From Chitinophaga sp. Cy-1792 (GTDB taxonomy: Bacteria > Bacteroidota > Bacteroidia > Chitinophagales > Chitinophagaceae): a DNA stretch of 64,000 bases. Shown here piece by piece: positions 1 through 7,162 of the stretch. The stretch covers positions 682,001 through 746,000 of the forward strand of contig NZ_VWWO01000001.1 of NCBI RefSeq assembly GCF_011752935.1, read 5' to 3'. The number at the start of each line of letters is the position of its first letter. Within the stretch, counting starts at the first letter, position 1. The notes under the pieces were generated by a model. That model did not search any database, was not told where the DNA came from, and saw only the letters and a program-made list of their open reading frames with translations. The position numbers were made by a program, and so were the translations under genes.

Positions 1-1326
1 CAGGATTCTTCTGTAGCTATCAACCAGCTGGTGTCGCTGAAAGCAGAACTGGATTCTACCAAAGATATCGCAGGTTTCATCAACCGTAATTCTGAAACTA
101 AATTCTATAACGGTTATATCGCCAAGAACGAAGCTAAATTCCCAATGAAGGATTCAGTAGTGGATCTGCCAGTTGGCGGCGACTTCGGTCCTTATTATGA
201 TAATAACCTGATCACCTACGCTAAAATGGTTGACCGCAAGTCTATGCCAGATAGCGTAAAAATCCGTTACATCCTGGTGGGTGTCAATCCTCAGGGCGGT
301 GTTACCGACGAAATCGCAGCTAAACGCGCAGATAGTCTGAAAGCAGCTATCCAGGGTGGTGCAAACTTTGCTGACCTGGCTAAACAGTTCTCTGATGATG
401 AGCGTACAAAGGAAAATGGTGGAGAAATGGAACTGACTCCTTCTACACAATTCCTGCCTGAAGTCACTGAATTTGCTATGACTGTTGGTAATAAAGGTCA
501 GCTGAAAAGCATTAAAACGCAATATGGCTACCTGCTTACTGAAGTAATGGACCAGAAAAATATCGGACCAGCTATTAAAGTGGCTTACCTCTCTAAATCT
601 GTTGAGGCTAGCAAAGAAACCAACAATACTGCTTATGGCCTGGCCAGCGACTTCGTAGCTAAGGCTAACAGCAAAGCTTCTTTCGATAAAGCTATCACTG
701 AAGGTAAACTGGTGAAAAGAATCGCTGACCGCGTTCAACCAATGGATTTCATCATCCCTGGCCTGGGTCAGTCACGTGAACTGGTTCGTTGGGCTTATGA
801 CGCTAAAGAAAATGCAGTTAGTCCTGTATTTACACTGGACGACAAATATGTTGTTGCTGTACTGACTACCATCCGTCAGGAAGGTACTGCTCCACTGGCA
901 GATGTTAGACAACTCGTTGAAGCTGAAGTAAGAAAAGAGAAAAAAGCAGCACAAATCATTGCTAAAATTGGTACGCCAACTTCACTGGATGCAGCTGCTA
1001 AAGCAAGCAACCAACCAGTGCTGAAAGCTGAAAGCGTATCTTTCGCTACGCCATTCATCGCTTCTCTGGGCTTTGAGCCTCGCGTAGTAGGTGCTTCTTT
1101 CAATAAGAAATGGGGTACTGCAGCTGTTTCTGCTCCAATCGAAGGCGGTAGCGGCGTATATGTAGTAAAAGTAGATGCTTACCAGCCTTCTGGTCAGCCA
1201 GCTATGGATATCACTGCTATGCAGGCTTCTTACGAGCAAGGTGTTGCTTCTATGCTGAATAACCAGCTGTTCAGTGTGCTGAAAAAACTCAGCAACGTGA
1301 AAGACACCCGCGGCAAACTCTTCTAA
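1..1326 (+). CDS. PpiD/SurA-like peptidylprolyl isomerase, C-terminal part (5' end outside window)
   Basis: The reading frame is open from the first base, so this is the C-terminal 441 codons of a larger protein. A parvulin (PpiC-type rotamase) domain lies around window residues 75-175. It starts with a 'VKIRYILVGV' strand and has the typical 'FADLAKQFSDD' and 'NGGEM' segments and a following 'YGYLLTEV' strand. The remaining ~260 residues resemble the second, degenerate rotamase and the C-terminal chaperone part of PpiD-type membrane-anchored foldases. The likely role is folding of secreted or outer-membrane proteins in the periplasm. The missing N-terminus would carry the membrane anchor and first chaperone segment. 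A strong terminator follows directly. The family call is secure; the PpiD-versus-SurA label is less so because the N-terminus cannot be seen. Confidence 0.85.
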   Translation, partial: QDSSVAINQLVSLKAELDSTKDIAGFINRNSETKFYNGYIAKNEAKFPMKDSVVDLPVGGDFGPYYDNNLITYAKMVDRKSMPDSVKIRYILVGVNPQGGVTDEIAAKRADSLKAAIQGGANFADLAKQFSDDERTKENGGEMELTPSTQFLPEVTEFAMTVGNKGQLKSIKTQYGYLLTEVMDQKNIGPAIKVAYLSKSVEASKETNNTAYGLASDFVAKANSKASFDKAITEGKLVKRIADRVQPMDFIIPGLGQSRELVRWAYDAKENAVSPVFTLDDKYVVAVLTTIRQEGTAPLADVRQLVEAEVRKEKKAAQIIAKIGTPTSLDAAAKASNQPVLKAESVSFATPFIASLGFEPRVVGASFNKKWGTAAVSAPIEGGSGVYVVKVDAYQPSGQPAMDITAMQASYEQGVASMLNNQLFSVLKKLSNVKDTRGKLF

Positions 1327-1351
1327 TAAATACATTTTACTGACATAAGGG

Positions 1352-1388
1352 AACGCCTCCTTCTACTTAGTAGAGGGAGGCGTTTTTT
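1352..1388 (+). terminator. Rho-independent terminator of the foldase gene
   Basis: A 9-bp perfect stem (AACGCCTCC / GGAGGCGTT) is followed by a run of T residues, 25 bp after the stop codon. Confidence 0.9.
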
Positions 1389-1393
1389 ATTCG

Positions 1394-1401
1394 TAAATTT
1401 G
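1394..1401 (+). promoter_or_regulatory. Bacteroidota -7 element (TAAATTTG) for the DUF2480 gene
   Basis: TAAATTTG matches the TAnnTTTG consensus of the Bacteroidota primary sigma factor and ends 19 bp before the ATG. No clear TTTG is present at the -33 position, so this rests on the -7 box and its position after a terminator. Confidence 0.45.
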
Positions 1402-1420
1402 TAGTCTAAATGTGGATAAA

Positions 1421-1927
1421 ATGGAAGAAATCGTAAATAAAGTAGCACAGAGCGGCATAGAAACCATCGACCTGGAGCAGTTTTATCCCCAGGGAGAAAT
1501 CGTCGTTTTTGACCTGAAACCCTTCCTGTTCATGGAAATGATCCTGAAAGAGAAGGATTTCAGAGCAGCCCTGCAGTCGCACGACTGGGAACAATACCGC
1601 GGTAAAAATGTAGGAATGATCTGCAGTGTGGATACTGTTATTCCATTGTGGGCATATATGCTGGTAATGACTTACCTGCAGCCAGTAGCGGCTTATGCTG
1701 CCTTTGGAGACGCAACGTTTATCCACAATACCCTTTATCTCCGTAACCTGGCTGCCATCGATACAGCCGCACTTACAGACAAGAGAGTGGTAATAAAAGG
1801 TTGTGGGGATAAGCGTGTAGGAGAAATTGCCTATGCTGAAATTACCAGGTTGTTGTTGCCGGTGGTGAAAAGCATTATGTATGGTGAGCCTTGTTCTACC
1901 GTACCTGTCTACAAGAAAAAAAATTAA
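1421..1927 (+). CDS. DUF2480 family protein
   Basis: A protein of about 168 residues without signal peptide or membrane segment, so presumably cytoplasmic. The C-terminal part 'VVIKGCGDK' through 'SIMYGEPCSTVP' is the conserved block I associate with DUF2480, a family found essentially in Bacteroidota. The two conserved Cys in GCGDK and EPCST could bind a metal or be redox-active, but this is inference. No function is known to me. The ATG at 1421 fits the family's usual 'MEEIVN' start; a GTG at 1412 in the same frame is the alternative. The stop codon overlaps the stop of the convergent corA gene in a shared TTAA. Confidence 0.8.
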   Translation: MEEIVNKVAQSGIETIDLEQFYPQGEIVVFDLKPFLFMEMILKEKDFRAALQSHDWEQYRGKNVGMICSVDTVIPLWAYMLVMTYLQPVAAYAAFGDATFIHNTLYLRNLAAIDTAALTDKRVVIKGCGDKRVGEIAYAEITRLLLPVVKSIMYGEPCSTVPVYKKKN

Positions 1928-3030
1928 AACCAGCCGCGCTTCCTGAATAGCCAGATCATGAATATGAGAATGAAGGCCATTGCAAGTAATGTGAGAAAAT
2001 AGCCATTCGGGGAGCGCAGTTCTGGCATATTAGTGAAGTTCATACCATAAATGCCGGCAATCAATGTCAGCGGGGCCATCAATGTTGTTACTACCGCCAA
2101 CACTTTCATGATCTCATTCATTTTCAGGTTTAACTGTGTATGGTACATCTCCTGCAGGTTCATTACCATATCCCGGTAGTTTTCTGCCAGCTCCACACAC
2201 TGAACAATGTGATCATAGACATCCTTAAAGTATTTGGTATCCCTGTCTTCCAGCAGATCACTTTCACTTTTTAAGAATCCGTTTACTAATTCCCGTACGG
2301 GTAATATTGCGCGTTTAAACACCAGCACTTCCCTGCGTAGGAAATTTATCCGCGCGAGTGTTTTGGTATTAGGCTGATGCTGAACCATGTCTTCCATCAA
2401 TTCTATCCGCTCTGCGAGTTTATCCAGCACTACGAAGTAGTTATCCACAATCGCGTCCAGGAGGGAATAACAGAGGTAATCTGTCATGCCGGTGCGCAAA
2501 CGCGAAGAGGCTACACGTAGTTTTTCACGGATAGGGTCAAATAAATCCCTGGATGGGTCATCCTGGAAAGAGATAATAAAATTTTTCCCCATTACAATGC
2601 TTACCTGTTCCTGTTCTACGATAGAAGTTTCCGCATTGAAATACATCATCGGCAGCAAACAGAAAAGTTGTTCACCAATTTCATCCATTTTGGCACGCTG
2701 GCCCACGCTGAGAATATCTTCTTCCAGCAAGGGATGTATCATAAAGCAGGTGGCGATCGCATGCACTTCTTCTTTTCTGATGCCATCCACATTTATCCAT
2801 GATATGTCGGTGGATTCCAGATAGGGAAAAACTTCGGATACATTTTCGAGTGTTCTTTCTATCACATGGCTGGCGTTATAGTTGAAAACCGTGATTTTAA
2901 CTGTATCGGAAGGTTTTCGCATGGATACTCCTTCCGCAGGATTGAACTGCATAATGCGTTCTTTCCGTTGCCGGAAGGGTCTTAGCACGTCCAGCACCTG
3001 TGGAATGGGAAGTATTTTCTTGTTAGCCAT
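1924..3030 (-). CDS. corA: CorA-family magnesium/cobalt transporter
   Basis: A 368-residue protein with a long acidic/helical cytoplasmic N-terminal domain and two membrane helices at the extreme C-terminus. The signature 'YGMNF' (the GMN selectivity motif) ends the first helix at roughly residue 330, and the second helix ends in 'IWLFRKRGWF'. CorA proteins form pentameric channels for Mg2+ (some for Co2+ or Ni2+) in the inner membrane, gated by the intracellular Mg2+ concentration. Length and domain order are standard. The N-terminus is about 25 residues longer than in many CorA proteins; an internal Met at about residue 27 is an alternative start. It is convergent with the DUF2480 gene and shares a 4-bp stop overlap with it. 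Confidence 0.93.
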   Translation of the reverse strand: MANKKILPIPQVLDVLRPFRQRKERIMQFNPAEGVSMRKPSDTVKITVFNYNASHVIERTLENVSEVFPYLESTDISWINVDGIRKEEVHAIATCFMIHPLLEEDILSVGQRAKMDEIGEQLFCLLPMMYFNAETSIVEQEQVSIVMGKNFIISFQDDPSRDLFDPIREKLRVASSRLRTGMTDYLCYSLLDAIVDNYFVVLDKLAERIELMEDMVQHQPNTKTLARINFLRREVLVFKRAILPVRELVNGFLKSESDLLEDRDTKYFKDVYDHIVQCVELAENYRDMVMNLQEMYHTQLNLKMNEIMKVLAVVTTLMAPLTLIAGIYGMNFTNMPELRSPNGYFLTLLAMAFILIFMIWLFRKRGWF

Positions 3031-3110
3031 AACTCATGCGTTGTTTTATATATAGATCCGAATTTAAATTTAAATAAAGTTCTCTTAACGATTCTGTAAT
3101 ACCACGTGTT

Positions 3111-3118
3111 TAGCTTTG
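3111..3118 (+). promoter_or_regulatory. Bacteroidota -7 element (TAGCTTTG) of a candidate small RNA
   Basis: TAGCTTTG fits TAnnTTTG. No convincing TTTG lies about 20 bp upstream. No coding gene follows on this strand before the terminator at 3239-3279, so a non-coding transcript is inferred. Confidence 0.4.
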
Positions 3119-3124
3119 CGGCAT

Positions 3125-3279
3125 TGTCGGACAAACCGGATGACATAACCATCGCTCCTATGACGACCCAAAGATATTTTTATTGTTTGTAAACCCCAGC
3201 TTGTTTTGTGACAAGCGAATTATTGAAAACCTTTATTTAAGCGGGTATCTGAAAAATTTATTCAGATATCCGCTTTTTT
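3125..3279 (+). ncRNA. Candidate intergenic small RNA, about 155 nt
   Basis: The 430-bp gap between corA (minus) and the DUF3472 gene (minus) holds a -7 box at 3111 and a plus-strand terminator at 3239-3279. Between them is a short hairpin (GCTTGT / ACAAGC, around 3209-3226) and no plausible open reading frame. The promoter-to-terminator unit therefore looks like an independent small RNA gene. A 6S-type RNA is one possibility, since Bacteroidota 6S RNAs are often in such gaps, but I cannot confirm the fold by eye. Confidence 0.4.
3239..3279 (+). terminator. Rho-independent terminator of the candidate small RNA
   Basis: The stem AAGCGG.TATCTGA / TCAGATA.CCGCTT has one bulged or mismatched position and is followed by six T on the plus strand. 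The minus-strand side lacks an immediate U-tract, so the plus orientation is preferred. Confidence 0.75.
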
Positions 3280-3404
3280 GTTGAAAAAAAGGGCGAGAAA
3301 TCAAACCAACAGCGTGAGCAGGCAAAAAATATGTTGCTCCCTCTAACCCTATGGGGTATATAGGATAATAAATGTGGACAAAATTTGCTCATTTTTCGTG
3401 GATA

Positions 3405-3440
3405 AATAAAAAAATCCTGGTGGAATGAACCACCAGGATT
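3405..3440 (-). terminator. Terminator of the DUF3472 gene
   Basis: An 11-bp perfect stem (AATCCTGGTGG / CCACCAGGATT) with a 6-nt loop, followed on the minus strand by a U-rich run, 20 bp after the stop codon. Confidence 0.88.
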
Positions 3441-3462
3441 ATAAATGAAACTGAAGCCAGTA

Positions 3463-4719
3463 TTAGAATTTAGGGAGATTGATCTCCGGATGCTGACCAT
3501 TTGCCGGCCGTTCGAAGATATCCCCATATTGTGCATTGGCAGGTTTAAAACCACTATTCCAGAGGTAGAACCAGCCATTTTCGCTGCCGCCGCCATAGTC
3601 GATACGATCTTTAGCTTTTGCAGTAGCGTCATTGGAAAATTTCGCTTTAGTGAGCTCAATCCATTCGCCGGTATTGGTTTTTATCCAATGGTTACCGAAA
3701 TAGCCTTTACGGCCGAGGTGGCCATTTTCGAAGGAGAAGTTTTCCAGAAAGGAATAGAGGTGTCCCATGTACTTGCCATCTTTAGGCGCGCGGAAACTGG
3801 CGATCAGCTTCCATTCATGATGTTCGGGAACATAGAAATAAGCAGTATACGTGGTATTGTTGCCTTCCGGAACGCTGTGCATCAGGAATTTATAGGTTTC
3901 GCCGGCTTTCCAGTTATAGAGCCAGTGGCTATGTCCGCCGGTACCTTCGCCACCAAATCCGCTGGCGTAAACGCTGTCGCCTTTGGCCAGCATAACCACC
4001 TGGTCTTCGTATTTAACATTATTACGGGTTTCCGGTTCTCCACCTGCATCCCATACAGAGAAAATGATGCGCCTTTCATCAGGACCATTCACCTGCATAC
4101 CAAAATATCCGCGGTGGAAGCCGCAAGACATAAAATAAGTTCCTACTTTATCTTCTCCTTCCGGCACTTTTATTTCGCCATAGAACCATTCCACATTTTT
4201 TCCTTCCGGAACGGGATAGTTGAGGTGCACAGAAGCTGCGCGGCGCCATGGCTTCGGATTGAACTGAATATCTTTCACGGCGGCGCCTTCGAGGTTTACG
4301 GATTTTACATCTGCATAAACACTACCCTGCTTCTCCACTCCTCTTAAAGACACACAATAAAATCCTGGTGTTTTAATCTTTGTTTCCAGTGCGGATATTT
4401 TCGTGTAGTCGTTAGCGTTAATACTGATTATTTTTTCCGTACCATTTATTTTAACGGCTACTTTGCTTGCTGCATCAGCTTTTGCGGTGATGGCAACTTT
4501 TAAGTTACCAGGCGTGGCAACATGAAAATAGAAGTTAACGGTATTCTTATCATCGGTCCATTTGGATACGCCGTTGCGTTGATTGATCTGCACATTTTCT
4601 TCGGCAGGATCGGCATAGGCAGTAAAACCGGGGAGATCAGCCTGCGGCGTTTGTGCCCAGGCGTTGTTGATGGCACCCATAGCGAGCATGGTAGCCATTA
4701 TCAGCCATTTCTTTTTCAT
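3463..4719 (-). CDS. Secreted DUF5077/DUF3472 domain protein
   Basis: A 418-residue exported protein. Residues 1-22 form a signal peptide ending 'NAWAQ'. Residues about 30-140 look like a carbohydrate-binding-like beta-sandwich of the DUF5077 type ('GVSKWTD', 'VNFYFHVATPG'). Residues about 150-400 match DUF3472 ('ASVHLNY', 'GYFGMQVN', 'RIIFSVWDAG', 'GHSHWLYNWK'). DUF3472 proteins are extracellular proteins of Bacteroidota and Planctomycetota thought to bind or act on polysaccharides; no reaction is established. It is a single-gene unit with its own terminator and a plausible promoter. Family assignment is fairly secure, function unknown. Confidence 0.82.
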   Translation of the reverse strand: MKKKWLIMATMLAMGAINNAWAQTPQADLPGFTAYADPAEENVQINQRNGVSKWTDDKNTVNFYFHVATPGNLKVAITAKADAASKVAVKINGTEKIISINANDYTKISALETKIKTPGFYCVSLRGVEKQGSVYADVKSVNLEGAAVKDIQFNPKPWRRAASVHLNYPVPEGKNVEWFYGEIKVPEGEDKVGTYFMSCGFHRGYFGMQVNGPDERRIIFSVWDAGGEPETRNNVKYEDQVVMLAKGDSVYASGFGGEGTGGHSHWLYNWKAGETYKFLMHSVPEGNNTTYTAYFYVPEHHEWKLIASFRAPKDGKYMGHLYSFLENFSFENGHLGRKGYFGNHWIKTNTGEWIELTKAKFSNDATAKAKDRIDYGGGSENGWFYLWNSGFKPANAQYGDIFERPANGQHPEINLPKF

Positions 4720-4744
4720 TGTTCTTTTTTAGTTGATATATGGA

Positions 4745-4776
4745 CAAATAAAAAGCGTAAATGAGGGAAATGCAAT
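4745..4776 (-). promoter_or_regulatory. Probable promoter of the DUF3472 gene
   Basis: On the minus strand ATTG is followed by 20 bp and TTTATTTG, one mismatch from TAnnTTTG, 25 bp before the ATG. Confidence 0.4.
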
Positions 4777-4831
4777 TTCACTCATCAAAAATTACACAGG
4801 GATGAGAATAAGAAATCCGGGTGATGGATAA

Positions 4832-5233
4832 TTAGTGAGATGCTACTGTTTGAACGCCTTTCTTAGGTTTCTTGTATTTAATCTGAACGGTGGCAACGCC
4901 GGTGCTTACCATACCCAATTGCTTAGCGGCTTTTTTCGACAGATCGACGATACGGCCTTTGGCAAAGGGGCCGCGGTCATTTACATGAACGGTTACCGTG
5001 CGGCCATTAGCCACGTTGGTAACTTTTAGTTTGGTACCAAAAGGCAGACTGGGATGTGCAGCAGTAAGCCTGTTTTGTCGAAACACTTGTCCGCTTGCAG
5101 TACGTTTGCCATCGAAGCTATCTGCATAATAGGATGCCTTACCTGTTTGCGTGATACTTTTGCTGCATGCCGTGCAGCACAATAACAGTACTGCTACCAG
5201 AAATACAGGAAAGTGCTTTTTCGTTGTGGACAT
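4832..5233 (-). CDS. rlpA: RlpA-like septal ring lytic transglycosylase lipoprotein
   Basis: A 133-residue protein made of a lipoprotein signal (lipid-attachment Cys probably residue 23 in 'CCTACS') and one double-psi beta-barrel of the RlpA type. Diagnostic segments are 'GKASYYADSFDGKRTASG', 'LTAAHPSLPFGT' and 'VHVNDRGPF', the last with the conserved Asp of the active site. RlpA enzymes cleave denuded glycan strands of peptidoglycan at the septum. It lacks the C-terminal SPOR domain of the Pseudomonas and E. coli proteins, which is common for short Bacteroidota versions, so septal targeting is not implied by the sequence. It is monocistronic, between the DUF3472 gene and poxB. Confidence 0.88.
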   Translation of the reverse strand: MSTTKKHFPVFLVAVLLLCCTACSKSITQTGKASYYADSFDGKRTASGQVFRQNRLTAAHPSLPFGTKLKVTNVANGRTVTVHVNDRGPFAKGRIVDLSKKAAKQLGMVSTGVATVQIKYKKPKKGVQTVASH

Positions 5234-5372
5234 ACGATATAAGCTGGGTTTAAAGGTTATTGTAAAAGTAGTTAAAAATTTAATGTGACAGGGATAAAGC
5301 CGGCGTGAACAATGCTATTCCACTGGTGTTTTTTGCATGGAAACGATAACCGCTGCATAAACACTTTACCTT

Positions 5373-7109
5373 ATGGCAAAACTAGTTGCTGATCAAATTG
5401 TTGACATGCTGGCCAATGCCGGTGTAAAAAGGATTTACGCTGTTACGGGCGATAGCCTGAATCATATTAACGATGCTGTACGCAGAGACGGACGAATTCA
5501 ATGGATACATGTACGCCATGAAGAAACAGGCGCCTATGCCGCAGGTGCTGACGCACAGCTACTTGGTATCGGTTGCTGTGCCGGCAGCAGTGGTCCCGGG
5601 CATGTACACCTGATCAACGGGCTGTATGATGCCCATCGGTCGGGAGCACCAGTGATTGCGCTGGCATCTACCTGTGAGACCACTGAATTTGGCAGCAACT
5701 ATTTCCAGGAAACCAATACCATCAAGCTTTTCGATGATTGCAGCTGCTTTAACCAGGTAGCGGCAACGCCGCAACAGGCGCCACGCATGCTACAAATGGC
5801 ACTGCAACATGCTATCGGCAAACAGGGCGTAGCCGTTGTAGGCATTCCGGGGGATGTAGCTGCCTCCAATGCGGTAGACATCACCATGTCAACACAGCTC
5901 TATCATCCCAGGCCGGTTATACGTCCTGCTGAGGCAGAATTACAATCGCTGGCAACCTTGCTGAAGAGCGCTAAGAAAATTGCCATTTATTGTGGCCATG
6001 GCGCCATGCCTGCCCATGATGAGATCGTACAGCTGTCGCAGTTGCTGAAAGCGCCTGTATCCTACTCTTTCAGAGCAAAAATGGGCATTCAGTATGACAA
6101 CCCCCACGAAGTAGGAATGACGGGCTTATTGGGGATCGCATCTGCCTATAAAAGCATGCATGAAGCAGATGTACTGTTACTGTTGGGGACAGATTTTCCC
6201 TATGCCCCCTTTTTACCGGAAAAAACAAAGACGGTACAGATAGATATCCAGCCGGAGCGACTAGGGCGCCGTACCAACCTGGAAATGGGCCTCTGTGGAG
6301 ATATCCGGGACACGCTGGTAGCCCTCCTGCCAATGCTTACCCCGCAGCAGGACGCAGATTTCCTGGATGCGATGCTGGAATTTCATAAAGAAGTAGAGAA
6401 GCGTTTACAGACGTACGTAGATGACCGTGGTAAAGAAGAGGCCATCAGTCCGGAGTTTGTAGCCAGCGTTATCAATGTACTGGCCACTTCAGAGGCAATA
6501 TTCACGGTAGATACCGGCATGACCAACGTTTGGGCGGCGCGTTATTTACAAGGCAGCGCAAAACGTGTGCTATTAGGCTCTTTCAACCATGGCTCCATGG
6601 CCAATGCCCTGCCGCAGGCAATCGGTGCCTCGCTGGCACATAAAGGCCGGCAGGTGATTGCACTTTGCGGAGATGGCGGTATCAGTATGTGCCTGGGCGA
6701 CCTGATGACCATCAAACAATATCATCTCCCAATAAAAATAATTGTATTTAATAACCGCTCATTAGGCATGGTGAAACTGGAAATGGAAGTGGCCGGAATC
6801 CCTGAGTGGCAAACGGATATGCTCAATCCCGATTTTGCAGCAGTAGCAACGGCGATGGGTATTTCTTCCTATACCATCAAATCTCCTGATGATGTACAAA
6901 AAACACTGACAACAGCACTCTCTTCCAATGAACCTGCATTAGTCAGTATCTATACAAATCCCAACTCACTTGCGATGCCGCCAAAGATTGAATTTGCACA
7001 GATGAAAGGCTATGCGCTGTGGATGGGGAAAATGATATTAGGTGGTAGATATGAAGATGTTTTTGATGCGATTAAATCGAATTATAAACATTTGAAAGAT
7101 GTGTTGTAA
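5373..7109 (+). CDS. poxB: Pyruvate oxidase / pyruvate:quinone dehydrogenase, PoxB-like
   Basis: A 578-residue thiamin-diphosphate flavoenzyme of nearly the length of E. coli PoxB (572). The N-terminal pyrimidine-binding domain contains the 'HEE' motif with the catalytic Glu (about residue 50). The middle FAD domain follows, and the PP domain has the 'GDGGISM...NNR' thiamin-diphosphate signature near residues 430-460. The phrase 'LLGSFNHGSMANALPQAIGA' is almost that of PoxB. PoxB decarboxylates pyruvate to acetate and CO2, passing electrons to quinone at the membrane. The C-terminal tail 'GYALWMGKMILGG' corresponds to the lipid-binding peptide of PoxB. No pathway partner sits nearby. A long stem-loop closes the gene. 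Confidence 0.93.
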   Translation: MAKLVADQIVDMLANAGVKRIYAVTGDSLNHINDAVRRDGRIQWIHVRHEETGAYAAGADAQLLGIGCCAGSSGPGHVHLINGLYDAHRSGAPVIALASTCETTEFGSNYFQETNTIKLFDDCSCFNQVAATPQQAPRMLQMALQHAIGKQGVAVVGIPGDVAASNAVDITMSTQLYHPRPVIRPAEAELQSLATLLKSAKKIAIYCGHGAMPAHDEIVQLSQLLKAPVSYSFRAKMGIQYDNPHEVGMTGLLGIASAYKSMHEADVLLLLGTDFPYAPFLPEKTKTVQIDIQPERLGRRTNLEMGLCGDIRDTLVALLPMLTPQQDADFLDAMLEFHKEVEKRLQTYVDDRGKEEAISPEFVASVINVLATSEAIFTVDTGMTNVWAARYLQGSAKRVLLGSFNHGSMANALPQAIGASLAHKGRQVIALCGDGGISMCLGDLMTIKQYHLPIKIIVFNNRSLGMVKLEMEVAGIPEWQTDMLNPDFAAVATAMGISSYTIKSPDDVQKTLTTALSSNEPALVSIYTNPNSLAMPPKIEFAQMKGYALWMGKMILGGRYEDVFDAIKSNYKHLKDVL

Positions 7110-7111
7110 AT

Positions 7112-7144
7112 AGTAAGGGCTGGCATCAAATGCCGGCCCTTACT
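7112..7144. terminator. Bidirectional terminator between poxB and tamL
   Basis: A 14-bp stem (AGTAAGGGC plus TGGCA against TGCCG plus GCCCTTACT, with one G-T pair) lies between two convergent genes, with a T-rich stretch on the plus side. Confidence 0.75.
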
Positions 7145-7162
7145 ATATTGTGTGTATTTTTT

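Noticed and set aside
3445..4347. 300-codon open frame on the plus strand opposite the DUF3472 gene
   Set aside because: It is the antisense of a gene with signal peptide and family motifs, starts inside a terminator stem and has no recognisable domain.
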